DNA from: Alphaproteobacteria bacterium
GTDB taxonomy: Bacteria; Pseudomonadota; Alphaproteobacteria; Micropepsales; Micropepsaceae
Length of the DNA: 64,000 bases
Assembly (NCBI GenBank): GCA_947467345.1
Contig: CANIHD010000001.1
Span: 62,001-126,000 of the forward strand
Reading direction: 5' to 3'
Shown here: piece after piece, positions 54,922 through 63,742 of the stretch
Position numbering within the stretch: position 1 is the first letter of the stretch
How the letters are laid out: the number at the start of each line of letters is the position of its first letter
Position numbers and translations under genes: made by a program
The notes under the pieces: generated by a model
What the model saw: only the letters and a program-made list of their open reading frames with translations
Database searches by the model: none
Told to the model about the DNA's origin: nothing

Positions 54922-55020
54922 ATTTAGAGTTTAGGCTCTGGGTCTGGCCACGTCACGCGCCGGGCCGCGCAGGAGGCGGTTATCTTTATTCGCTTTCGCC
55001 GGCCCTGTTAGAGTGAGGTC

Positions 55021-56022
55021 ATGATGGTGCTCAAACGTCTGGTGATGGCCCTTTTGTTTCTGGGCGTCATTCCCGCATCTGCCGGCCCACGCCTGGACGC
55101 GATCAAAGCGCGCGGCGTGCTGAATTGCGGCGTCGCGGTCGCCGAGCCCGGCATGTCGCGTGCCGAGCGCGGTAACTATATCGGCTTCGAGCCGGACCTT
55201 TGCCGCGCCGTCGCCATTGCGATTTTCGGCACGCCCAAAATCGCCTTCAAGCCGGTGACGACGGCGCAGACATTTTTGCAGTCGAACGACATCGACATTG
55301 TGTTTCGCGGACTCACTTCCTCGTTCCGGCGCGAAGCCGGAACCGATATCAGATTCGGCCCTATCTATCTTTATGACGGTCAAACATTCCTTGTACGGAG
55401 CAAAATGGGCGCGCGAACCGTCGCGCAATTGTCGCGCCGTTCCATTTGCGTGTCGTCGGACATGTATGCCGATTTCATGCCTGCGCTGCAGCTTCATTTC
55501 CACGATCGCAATCTGGTGCTGAATGCGAAGAGTGTGCAGACGCGCGCCGAAGCGGAACGGCTTTTCTTTGCCGGTAGCTGCGATGCGGTGACCGCCGATG
55601 CATCAGAGCTTGCGTCCGCCGTGATCGCGCATGGCGGTAGTGCCGGCGAATTTTCCATATTCGCGGATCATATCACCAAGGAACCGTTGGCCCCGCTTTT
55701 GCGCAAAGGAGACGATCAATTCTTCGATATTGTCCGGTGGAGTCTGCACGCGCTGGTGGCGGCCGAAGAACTTGGCATCACGCAAAGCTCTGCGGACACG
55801 GCGCGCGCAGCGGCCACCCCCGACATCCAGGCCTTCTTCGCCCCACCACCCCAAGCCTCCGGGCTCGCCGCCGGCTGGTCCTATGCCATCGTCAAACAAT
55901 TGGGCAATTACGGCGAAGTGTTCGAACGCCATCTGGGCGCGGGCACCGCAGCACGCCTCCCCCGCGGGTTGAACCGGCTGGGAACCCAAGGCGGCCTCCT
56001 TTACGCGCCGCCGATACGCTGA
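55021..56022 (+). CDS. Family-3 periplasmic solute-binding protein
   Basis: A 333-residue periplasmic binding protein of the amino-acid (AapJ/BztA-like) type. The signal peptide ends ASAGP. The body has RGVLNCGVAVAEPGMS, GFEPDLCRAVAIAIFG, VTTAQTFLQSNDIDIVFRGLT and a CDAVTADASEL segment. No ABC permease or ATPase gene is near, so it may deliver a ligand to another transporter or to a neighbouring periplasmic enzyme. GAGG precedes the ATG-ATG start. It is read in the same direction as the ThDP-cytochrome units. Confidence 0.85.
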   Translation: MMVLKRLVMALLFLGVIPASAGPRLDAIKARGVLNCGVAVAEPGMSRAERGNYIGFEPDLCRAVAIAIFGTPKIAFKPVTTAQTFLQSNDIDIVFRGLTSSFRREAGTDIRFGPIYLYDGQTFLVRSKMGARTVAQLSRRSICVSSDMYADFMPALQLHFHDRNLVLNAKSVQTRAEAERLFFAGSCDAVTADASELASAVIAHGGSAGEFSIFADHITKEPLAPLLRKGDDQFFDIVRWSLHALVAAEELGITQSSADTARAAATPDIQAFFAPPPQASGLAAGWSYAIVKQLGNYGEVFERHLGAGTAARLPRGLNRLGTQGGLLYAPPIR

Positions 56023-56183
56023 AAGCGCATCCCCCCCCCCGCTGGCGAGGGTTCACTTCCCCTGCTAGTTTCTGGTCACGGGGAGCCGATTTCGATACGA
56101 TAGAGCCTTAGCTCTCAATGATGTTCGCGTGCGCTCCCCCACGCGCGGCGAGGGGCGAAGGCCAATCCGGGACGGGACCAAAC

Positions 56184-58178
56184 ATGGCGAAGAAGACGGA
56201 CGGCCAAAAGGCCGGCCAGAAGAATGGGCATAGCGTCGATCGGCGTAAATTCCTTGCAGGCGTGGCGGTAGCAGGCGCCGCAGCCGTTGCCACCGATGCC
56301 AAAGCCATTGTCCCAACTGCTGAAGCCCCGCCGGCGCCGCCAGTGCGCCCGTCCGCGCTCCGGCCGTCCTTCCGCGTCGCCCAGGCTGAAACCGGCCCCG
56401 TTCGCGACGCCGCCGCCGATGGCGCGCCGGGCACTATCTCCGGCAAGCCGGGCTCCGACTTCATGGTCGACGTCATCAAGACCCTCGGCATCGAATATGT
56501 CGCTACCAACCCAGCTTCCAGCTGCCGTGGCATTCATGAATCCCTGGTCACCTATGGCGGCAATAAAATGCCGGAACTCCTCACCTGTACGCATGAGGAA
56601 GTCGCCACCGCCATGTCCCATGGCTATTTCAAAGTCTCAGGCAAGCCGATGATCGCATTGTGCCACGGCACGGTCGGTCTGCAGCACGCCGCGATGGCGG
56701 TTTACAACGCGTGGTGCGACCGCGTCCCGGTCATCATGCTGGTGGGCAATAACACCATTGCCGACACACGCCAGCCCGGCACGCCGACGATCCATTCCGT
56801 TCTCGATGCCGGCGCACTGACCCGCGATTTCACGAAATGGGACGACCAGCCCGGCTCGCTGCAGCATTTCGCGGAATCCATGGTGCGTGCCTATCGCGTG
56901 TCGATGACGCCGCCGTTCGAACCTGTGCTCATCGCCATGGAAGAGCACATGCAGGAGAACGTCGAGCATTCCGAACGTCCGCTCACCATTCCGAAAATGC
57001 AGCTGCCGTCTTACCCGCAAGGCGACAGCAACGCCGTGCGCGAAGCCGCGCGCCTGCTCGCCTTGGCGGATAATCCCGTGATCGTTGTCGACCGCGCGGC
57101 TCGCTCGCCGGAAGGCGTAAAGCTTTTGGTCGAACTCGCCGAAACGCTGAACGCGACGGTGATCGATCTCATGGGGCGCATGAACTTCCCCAACCAGCAC
57201 CCGCTTTACGCGCGTGGCACCGGCCCGATCGCGAACGCCGACGTTGTGCTCGGCATCGAAGTTGGCGATTTCTGGGGCACGGTGAACGACACCCACGACA
57301 ATGCCGAATTCACCCAAGCGGTGGGCACCAAGCCGGGCACAAAACTGATCACCATCGGCACCGGCGATCTGTATATCCGCGCGAATTTCCAGGATTTCCA
57401 GCGTTTCCAAGCGGTCGATCTCGCCATCGGCGCCGATGGACAAACTACCTTGCCGTCCCTCATCGAAGCGGTGAAAAGCGCGCTGACGGCTGACAAACGC
57501 GCGATGATCGCGGCGCGTGGCGAGAAGGCGAAAACCGCTTACGCGGCTGCGCTTCAGCGCAACAAGACCGACGCCGCGGCAAATGCATGGAACGCGAGCC
57601 CAATCAGCTCGGCACGTCTTTCGGCGGAAGTTTGGAACGTCATCAAGAACGAGGACTGGGCGCTCGTCTCACGCGACCAGAGTCTTTCCAACTGGCCGCA
57701 CCGCCTTTGGGACTTCAAGCAGCATCATCAATTCATCGGCGGCCCAGGCGGACAAGGCATTGGCTATGCATTGCCCGCAGCGGTGGGCGCGTCACTGGCG
57801 CACAAAGCGCATGGACGCCTCGCGATAAATCTACAGAACGATGGCGACTGCATGTATGTGCCGGGCGCGCTGTGGACCGCCGCGCATCACAAAATTCCGA
57901 TGCTCACCATCATGCACAACAACCGCGCCTATCATCAGGAAGTCATGCACATGCAGCGCATGGCAAGCTGGCGGCAACGCGCGATGGAAAACGCCAAGAT
58001 CGGCACGGTTATCCGCGAGCCGAATATCGATTTCGGGGGACTCGCCAAATCGCTCGGCGTTGTCGGCATCGGCCCGATTGAAAATCCCGTCGATATCGAG
58101 CCCGCATTGCGCCGCGCTCTGGCCGCCGTCAAAGCCGGCGAACCGGCGCTCGTCGACATCATCACCCAGCCGCGCTGA
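56184..58178 (+). CDS. Tat-exported ThDP-dependent enzyme, copy 1
   Basis: A 664-residue thiamine-diphosphate enzyme of the pyruvate-oxidase/acetolactate-synthase/benzoylformate-decarboxylase superfamily. The Tat motif is DRRKFLAGVAVAG (RR at 20-21). The N-terminal Pyr domain has the catalytic Glu E138 in THEEVATAMSHGY, the middle domain NPVIVVDRAARSPEG, and the C-terminal PP domain the metal motif N552-D553-G554-D555 with N579-N580 in HNNRAYHQE. The first Gly of GDG is Asn here. ATG 56184 keeps the Tat signal near the N-terminus; an ATG 66 nt earlier would bury it. A cytochrome c gene starts 21 nt downstream. Confidence 0.85.
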   Translation: MAKKTDGQKAGQKNGHSVDRRKFLAGVAVAGAAAVATDAKAIVPTAEAPPAPPVRPSALRPSFRVAQAETGPVRDAAADGAPGTISGKPGSDFMVDVIKTLGIEYVATNPASSCRGIHESLVTYGGNKMPELLTCTHEEVATAMSHGYFKVSGKPMIALCHGTVGLQHAAMAVYNAWCDRVPVIMLVGNNTIADTRQPGTPTIHSVLDAGALTRDFTKWDDQPGSLQHFAESMVRAYRVSMTPPFEPVLIAMEEHMQENVEHSERPLTIPKMQLPSYPQGDSNAVREAARLLALADNPVIVVDRAARSPEGVKLLVELAETLNATVIDLMGRMNFPNQHPLYARGTGPIANADVVLGIEVGDFWGTVNDTHDNAEFTQAVGTKPGTKLITIGTGDLYIRANFQDFQRFQAVDLAIGADGQTTLPSLIEAVKSALTADKRAMIAARGEKAKTAYAAALQRNKTDAAANAWNASPISSARLSAEVWNVIKNEDWALVSRDQSLSNWPHRLWDFKQHHQFIGGPGGQGIGYALPAAVGASLAHKAHGRLAINLQNDGDCMYVPGALWTAAHHKIPMLTIMHNNRAYHQEVMHMQRMASWRQRAMENAKIGTVIREPNIDFGGLAKSLGVVGIGPIENPVDIEPALRRALAAVKAGEPALVDIITQPR

Positions 58179-58199
58179 CGCTAGATTTTGGGGCCAATT

Positions 58200-58565
58200 A
58201 TGAAACGCATTCTTCTCTCCGTTGCGGCGCTTGCCGGTGCCGCCGCTTTTTTCGCGTTCAGCAACGCTCCCATCGCCGAAGCCGCACAAGCGCAAGGCGA
58301 TGTGGCGCGCGGCCAAGCCGCATTCGAACGCATCGGCTGCTGGGCATGTCATGGTCATCAAGGGCAAGGCGGCTCTACCGGGCCGAAGATTGCGCCCAAT
58401 CCACTCGCCTTTCCGGCCTTTAGCGGATTTGTGCGGACGACGTCGGGTGAGATGCCGCCCTTCACGGCGCGCGTATTGCCGGATCAGGATTTGCGCGACA
58501 TCCACGCGTTCCTGATGTCGGTCCCGGCGGCGCCTGCCGTGGCTACCATTCCACTCCTGCAATAG
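58200..58565 (+). CDS. Small exported c-type cytochrome, copy 1
   Basis: A 121-residue monohaem cytochrome c. Signal peptide to about residue 30. The haem site is C47-WA-C50-H51, followed by GHQGQGG, and the distal ligand is probably M85 in GEMPPF. The C-terminus is ...IPLLQ. It is a class I periplasmic electron carrier. It is encoded 21 nt after ThDP enzyme copy 1 in the same orientation, so it is likely that enzyme's electron acceptor. ATG 58200 is chosen for the signal peptide. Confidence 0.88.
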   Translation: MKRILLSVAALAGAAAFFAFSNAPIAEAAQAQGDVARGQAAFERIGCWACHGHQGQGGSTGPKIAPNPLAFPAFSGFVRTTSGEMPPFTARVLPDQDLRDIHAFLMSVPAAPAVATIPLLQ

Positions 58566-58626
58566 CGGCGCCTGTTCATTAGGCGAACGACACGATCTAT
58601 TTCATTTAGCCATCTCAAATTTTTGT

Positions 58627-58696
58627 AATGCGATGTGCAAGAATGCTGCACCGGCAGAGTTTTCGCTGCCGGTCGCTCATTCTTGTGCACCGCATT
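58627..58696. ncRNA. Extended 70-nt hairpin between the first and second ThDP-cytochrome units
   Basis: Nested complementary arms fold into one long stem: AATGCG/CGCATT, GTGC/GCAC, AAGAATG/CATTCTT and ACCGGCAG/CTGCCGGT, 25 base pairs in all, with small bulges, a 4x4 internal loop and an 8-nt terminal loop. No T-tract follows. It may be an RNA regulatory or processing structure, a protein-binding site or a small palindromic element. The RNA class is a guess; the pairing is certain. Confidence 0.6.
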
Positions 58697-58832
58697 ATGG
58701 GATTCGTGTTGGTTACGGACACGCAGCGCTGATAGTCTCCGCTCCGAAATGCTGATTTTCGGACAGTAATCGATCTCGCCCGGTGCTCGCGTAAAGCGGG
58801 CCCGCGGTCAGGTCTTGGGAGGAAGCGCATCC

Positions 58833-60800
58833 ATGTCAAAACCAGAAGCAAAAAAAGTCGACCGGCGGAAATTTCTCGCCGGCGTCGCAGTTGTCGGCGC
58901 CGCCGCCGTAACGGCTGACTCCGCTAGGGCTGCGGTTCTTCCTAACGGGCAAATAGCGCCTGTCGCTCCGTCGGCGCTGCGCCCATCAACGCTGATGGCG
59001 CAAGTCGATAACGGCGTACACGCGCCGCCGGCGGCGCTCGGAACGCATGCAGGCCTCACGCAAGGCCGTCCCGGCTCCGACTACATGCTCGATGTCATCA
59101 AATCGTTGAACATCGACTACGTCGTCACCAACCCGGCTTCGAGCTGCCGCGGGTTGCACGATTCCATCGTCACCTATGGCGATAACAAGAAGCCCGAACT
59201 CATCACCGCGATGCACGAGGAAAGCGCCACCGCGATGGCGCATGGCTATTTCAAAGCCTCGGGCAAGCCGATGATTGCGCTCTGTCATGGCACGGTCGGT
59301 CTGCAGCACGCCGCGATGGCCGTTTACAATGCGTGGTGCGACCGCGCCCCCGTCATCATGATGATCGGCAATTCGCTGGATGCCACGCAGCGCCGCCCCG
59401 GCGTTCCGACGACCCATTCGGTGCAAGATCCCGGCTCGCTGATCCGCGACTTTACGAAATGGGACGATCAACCGACCTCGCTCGGCCATTTCGGCGAATC
59501 CATGGTGCGCGCCTATCGCATCGCGCTGACGCCGCCATACGAACCCGTTCTTATCGTGATGGACGAGGATTTGCAGGAGAAGGGTTTCGCCGCCGATGCC
59601 TTTCCGGTCATTCCGAAATTCGTCATGCCGACAGCGGCGGCCGGTGATCCCAACGGCGTGCGTGAAGCGGCCCGCATGTTGGTTGCGGCGGAAAATCCCG
59701 TCATCGTCGCGGACCGCGCGGCGCGTTCACAAAACGGCGTGAATTTGCTGGTGCAGTTGGCTGAGCTGTTGCAGGCCACCGTCATCGACCAAGGCGGCCG
59801 CATGAACTTCCCGAATCTTCATCCGCTTTATGCGCGCGGCGGCGGACCGATTGCGACTGCCGACGTGGTGCTCGGCCTCGAGCTCACCGATTTCTTCGGC
59901 ACCGTGAACAATTTCACCGACAGCGCCGAGGTCACGCAAGGACCGCGCGTAAAACCCGGCACCAAGCTGATCAGCATCGGCATGGGCGACGTTTACATTC
60001 GCGCCAACTACCAGGACTTCCAGCGCTACCAGCCGGTGGACATCGCCATCGGCGCCGACGCGGAAGCGACGCTGCCTATGCTGGTGGAATACGTCAAAGC
60101 CGAAATCACCGCTGCGCGCCGCGCAGTCATCGACAAACGCGGACAAGCGGCGGCAGCAGCCTTTGCCAATTCGGCGGATCGCATGCGCACCGACGCTGCC
60201 GGCGGCGCGTGGAATGCTACACCGATCAGCACCGCACGACTTTCAGCTGAGTTGTGGGCGGCGATCAAGAACGAAGATTGGGCACTGGTGGCGCGCGATC
60301 AGAGCGTTTCGTTCTGGCCGCATCGCATGTGGAATTTCAGCAAGTACCATCAATATATCGGCCATTCCGGCGGCGCCGGCGTGGGTTATGGTTTGCCGGC
60401 CGCCGTTGGCGGCGCATTGGCGCACAAAGCGAATGGACGCCTGGCGGTGAACATTCAGCCCGACGGCGACTGCATGTATGCGCCGGGCGCGCTATGGACG
60501 GCGGCGCATCACAACATTCCGCTGCTCACCGTGATGCACAACAACCGCGCCTATCATCAGGAGACAATGCATTTGCAGCGCATGGCCACGTGGCGCGAGC
60601 GCCGCGTCGATCGCTGGAAGATCGGCACCACGATCGAAAACCCGAACATGAATTTCGCCAAGCTAGCGGAATCCATGGGCGTTGTCGGTATCGGTCCGAT
60701 CGAAAACCCCAACGATCTGGCGCCGGCGTTGAAGCGTGCGTTGGAAGTGGTCAAGTCAGGCGAGCCGGTGCTTGTCGACGTCGTCGCGCAACCGCGTTAA
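58833..60800 (+). CDS. Tat-exported ThDP-dependent enzyme, copy 2
   Basis: A 655-residue paralogue of copy 1, close along its length. Tat motif DRRKFLAGVAVVG. Catalytic Glu E129 in MHEESATAMAHGY. The PP-domain metal motif is P-D544-G-D, with the first Gly of GDG replaced by Pro, then HNNRAYHQE. GGAGGAAG lies 7 nt before ATG 58833, the best ribosome-binding site of the three. A cytochrome c gene begins 22 nt later. The residue change could alter or weaken cofactor binding, or mark a subgroup variant shared with copy 1. Confidence 0.85.
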   Translation: MSKPEAKKVDRRKFLAGVAVVGAAAVTADSARAAVLPNGQIAPVAPSALRPSTLMAQVDNGVHAPPAALGTHAGLTQGRPGSDYMLDVIKSLNIDYVVTNPASSCRGLHDSIVTYGDNKKPELITAMHEESATAMAHGYFKASGKPMIALCHGTVGLQHAAMAVYNAWCDRAPVIMMIGNSLDATQRRPGVPTTHSVQDPGSLIRDFTKWDDQPTSLGHFGESMVRAYRIALTPPYEPVLIVMDEDLQEKGFAADAFPVIPKFVMPTAAAGDPNGVREAARMLVAAENPVIVADRAARSQNGVNLLVQLAELLQATVIDQGGRMNFPNLHPLYARGGGPIATADVVLGLELTDFFGTVNNFTDSAEVTQGPRVKPGTKLISIGMGDVYIRANYQDFQRYQPVDIAIGADAEATLPMLVEYVKAEITAARRAVIDKRGQAAAAAFANSADRMRTDAAGGAWNATPISTARLSAELWAAIKNEDWALVARDQSVSFWPHRMWNFSKYHQYIGHSGGAGVGYGLPAAVGGALAHKANGRLAVNIQPDGDCMYAPGALWTAAHHNIPLLTVMHNNRAYHQETMHLQRMATWRERRVDRWKIGTTIENPNMNFAKLAESMGVVGIGPIENPNDLAPALKRALEVVKSGEPVLVDVVAQPR

Positions 60801-60822
60801 GCCGAACATATTGAGGATCGTC

Positions 60823-61260
60823 ATGAAATTTTCTCGTCTCGCTTTCGCGGTGGCTTCGGTTTGCGTTCTCAGCGGCGGCGCTCTCGCGGCGCAAGCTCAG
60901 GCTCCCGCCGGAGATGCCGCACGCGGCAAAGCCATCTTCGCCCGCGTCGGCTGCTACACCTGCCACGGTTTTGAAGGGCAGGGAGGCGTCGGCCCCAAGC
61001 TGGCACCGGGTCCGGTGCGCGCTTGGCCGGTATTCTCCACCTTCGTGCGCACCACATCCCGCGATATGCCGCCCTTTACAACGCGCAATCTTACCGACCA
61101 GGAGCTCGCCGATATCTATGCCTATCTGACGGCGGTTCCGGCCTCGCCGGCGCCAGCTTCCATCCCGCTGCTGATGCAACTCGGCGGCCGATCTGGCCTT
61201 CCATGTAAAAGGGCGCTTCCCTGCCCGGGAGCGCCCCTTTTTTATGCGCCGACAGCATGA
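60823..61260 (+). CDS. Small exported c-type cytochrome, copy 2, with aberrant C-terminus
   Basis: A monohaem cytochrome c. Signal peptide to about residue 26; haem site C44-YT-C47-H48, then GFEGQGG; distal M82 in RDMPPF. The body ends in IPLL at residue 117 (nt 61173), where the other two copies stop with PLLQ. Here the frame continues 28 more residues, including two unpaired-looking cysteines (about 128 and 134), through the downstream terminator stem to a TGA at 61258. It may have lost its normal stop by a small deletion. Encoded 22 nt after ThDP copy 2. Confidence 0.82.
   Translation: MKFSRLAFAVASVCVLSGGALAAQAQAPAGDAARGKAIFARVGCYTCHGFEGQGGVGPKLAPGPVRAWPVFSTFVRTTSRDMPPFTTRNLTDQELADIYAYLTAVPASPAPASIPLLMQLGGRSGLPCKRALPCPGAPLFYAPTA
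61207..61243 (+). terminator. Terminator overlapping the cytochrome copy 2 frame
   Basis: Stem around GGGCGCT...CCC and GGG...AGCGCCC with flanking AAAA/TTTT pairing, one bulge, and a CTTTTTT tail. It lies inside the extended reading frame of the upstream cytochrome, which is evidence that the coding sequence once ended earlier. Confidence 0.85.
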
Positions 61261-61370
61261 ACTCAGGGCGCATCTTTCGCCCCTTCTGATTGACTTTTCC
61301 GACCCAAAGCGCCCTCATTCGCCACCCGAGACTTGCGCCGAAGCGAGCTCGAAGACGAAGGGATGGGACC

Positions 61371-63311
61371 ATGTCGGGATCTGACAAACAGCCACGCATT
61401 GAACGCCGTCAATTCCTGAAGGGCGCTGCCGCCGCAGGTCCTGCCCTCGCTGCCGCAAGTCTTGTTTCCCCCCAGGCGGCTCAAGCGGCGCAAACGCCTG
61501 CCGGTGCCGCAGCCCCCGCCACGATGGCGGTGCGCGAACAGCATCCACCCGGCACAGGCCAGCCCTTGGCGCCCGGCTATGTCGTCGGCGGCGATCACAT
61601 GACCGACTGTTTGCGCGCGCTTGACATTGAATATGTCGCGTCGTGCCCCGGCTCCACATTCCGCGGCTTCCAGGAATCGATCATCAATTACGGCGGCAAC
61701 AAGAAGCCGGAATTCCTGACCGCGCTCCACGAAGATTCATCGGTCCATTTCGCGATGGGTTACGCCAAGATCACCGGCAAGCCGATGGCAGCGATGATCC
61801 ATGGCGTGGTCGGCGTGCAACACGCCAGCATGGCCATCTACAACGCATTCGGCGATCAGGTTCCCGTCTATATCATCGCCGGCAATTTGCTCAGCGAATG
61901 GGGCCGCCGCCCCGGGGCGGAAGCGGCGCACTCGTCGACGGACCAAGCCCAGATGGTTCGCGACTACATCAAATGGGACGAGCAGCCCACGACGTTGCGC
62001 GATTTCTCCAATGCTGCCGCGCGCTGCTACGAGGCGGCGGTTTCCGGCGCGCCTGGTCCGGTGATGCTAACGGCCGACGCCGATATGCAGGAAGAAGCGA
62101 TCCACGAAGATCATAAAGCCGATTTGCGCCTGCCCAAGATCGGCCGGCGCATTCCCGCATCCGCCGATAGCGGCACGGTGCAGGAATTGGCGACCATGCT
62201 CTGCAACGCCGAAAATCCGGTGCTGTCGCTGGACCGCTACGGCAATAACGACAAATCCATTCCGCTGATGGTGGAATTGGCGGAAGCGCTTCAAGCGCCG
62301 GTTATCGATACGCGCGGACGCATGAACTTCCCCAATCGCCATCCGCTCAACGTCTCCGATATTGGCGGACCCTATTTGCGCAATGCCGATGTCGTTCTCG
62401 CCGTCGAGCCGCGCGATCTGTTCGGCATGGTGATGGCGTTGGACGATGAAGACGTGCGCACGCCACGTCCGCGCATCGGCCAAAATACCAAAGTGGTGCG
62501 CCTCGGTATTTCGCATACGTCGCAAAAGCCGAACTATGGCGGCTCGCAGCGTTATGCGCCGGCCGACCTCGACATTCAGGCCGACGCGCAAGGCACCATG
62601 CCGGCGCTGATCGAAGCGGTGAAGCGCATGGCGAAGCCGAATTTCGCGGCACGCGGGGAGCGCATTGCCAATCAAACCAAGAATCTTTTGGAGCGCGCGA
62701 AAGCGGAAGCTGCCTATGGCTGGGATGCGTCGCCGATTTCAACCGCGCGTCTCTGCGCCGAGATCTGGGACCAAATCAAAAACGAGGAATATACTGTCCC
62801 GACTGAAACCAACTTCCTCAGCTCATGGCCGCAGCGTCTGTGGGTGATGGACAAATATTACAACTTTCTCGGCCGTTCCGGCGGCTGGGGCGTGGGCTAC
62901 AATTCGGCAGCCGCGATCGGCGCCGCGTTGGCGAACAAGCCCCATGGCCGCGTGACCGTGGCCCTGGCCGGTGACGGCGACTTCATGATGGCGCCCGGCG
63001 TTATCTGGACCGCCGCGCATCACCAGATTCCCATCCTCTTCGTCATCCATAACAACCGCGGCTATCACCAGGAGACGATGCATTTGCAGCGCATGGCGAA
63101 TAGACGCAACCGCGCGGTGACCACTGCCGATATCGGCACCACCATCAAAGATCCGAACATGGATTTCGCGATGATGGCCAAGTCGATGGGCGTTTACAGC
63201 GAAGGCCCGGTCAGCAATCCGGTCGATCTTCGCCCGGCGATTCAACGCGCGCTTGCGGTTGTCAAACGTGGCGAACCCGCGGTGCTCGATATCGTCGCGC
63301 AGCCGCGCTAA
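61371..63311 (+). CDS. Tat-exported ThDP-dependent enzyme, copy 3 (canonical GDG)
   Basis: A 646-residue paralogue, more divergent than copies 1 and 2. Tat motif ERRQFLKGAAAAG. Catalytic Glu E121 in LHEDSSVHFAMGYAK. The metal motif is intact: G534-D535-G536-D537, then HNNRGYHQE, with the usual ~25-residue spacing. The substrate-side segments (EYVASCPGSTFRGFQES) differ from the NPASSCRG of copies 1 and 2, suggesting a different substrate. AAGGG precedes ATG 61371. A cytochrome c gene follows at 25 nt. It starts a new unit after the terminator at 61243. Confidence 0.88.
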   Translation: MSGSDKQPRIERRQFLKGAAAAGPALAAASLVSPQAAQAAQTPAGAAAPATMAVREQHPPGTGQPLAPGYVVGGDHMTDCLRALDIEYVASCPGSTFRGFQESIINYGGNKKPEFLTALHEDSSVHFAMGYAKITGKPMAAMIHGVVGVQHASMAIYNAFGDQVPVYIIAGNLLSEWGRRPGAEAAHSSTDQAQMVRDYIKWDEQPTTLRDFSNAAARCYEAAVSGAPGPVMLTADADMQEEAIHEDHKADLRLPKIGRRIPASADSGTVQELATMLCNAENPVLSLDRYGNNDKSIPLMVELAEALQAPVIDTRGRMNFPNRHPLNVSDIGGPYLRNADVVLAVEPRDLFGMVMALDDEDVRTPRPRIGQNTKVVRLGISHTSQKPNYGGSQRYAPADLDIQADAQGTMPALIEAVKRMAKPNFAARGERIANQTKNLLERAKAEAAYGWDASPISTARLCAEIWDQIKNEEYTVPTETNFLSSWPQRLWVMDKYYNFLGRSGGWGVGYNSAAAIGAALANKPHGRVTVALAGDGDFMMAPGVIWTAAHHQIPILFVIHNNRGYHQETMHLQRMANRRNRAVTTADIGTTIKDPNMDFAMMAKSMGVYSEGPVSNPVDLRPAIQRALAVVKRGEPAVLDIVAQPR

Positions 63312-63336
63312 TTCAAAAAGTTTCGGGGGGGTCTAC

Positions 63337-63687
63337 GTGCAAAAGAGTTTGTTCCTCGCGCTCGCGGGGGTGACGGGCATCGCGGTTACGGCAACGGCAT
63401 GGGCGCAAAACGCGCCGGGGGGAAATGCGGCCAACGGAAAAATGCTGTTCGAACATGTCGGCTGTTACCAGTGCCACGGCTTTGCAGGCCAAGGTGGCGC
63501 AGCGGGACCGAAATTGGTACCGGCGCTGGAGTTTGAACCCTTTGCGTTGCAGCTGCGCATGCCGCGTCAATTGATGCCGCCTTATTCGCCGCAAGCGCTT
63601 AGCGATCAACAAGTCGCCGACATCCATGCCTTCGTCAAATCGCTTCCGGGCCCTGTGAACCGCGCGAATGTTCCTTTGCTGCAGTAG
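63337..63687 (+). CDS. Small exported c-type cytochrome, copy 3
   Basis: A 116-residue monohaem cytochrome c. Signal peptide ending TAWAQN. Haem site C43-YQ-C46-H47, then GFAGQGG; likely distal M80 in RQLMPPY. C-terminus VPLLQ, as in copy 1. It starts at GTG 63337 behind GGGGGG, 25 nt after ThDP copy 3. Confidence 0.86.
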   Translation: MQKSLFLALAGVTGIAVTATAWAQNAPGGNAANGKMLFEHVGCYQCHGFAGQGGAAGPKLVPALEFEPFALQLRMPRQLMPPYSPQALSDQQVADIHAFVKSLPGPVNRANVPLLQ

Positions 63688-63742
63688 AAGCGGACGGCGT
63701 TAAAGGCGTATCGTTTCTTCGCGGCGCGTTGCGGTTTGCATC

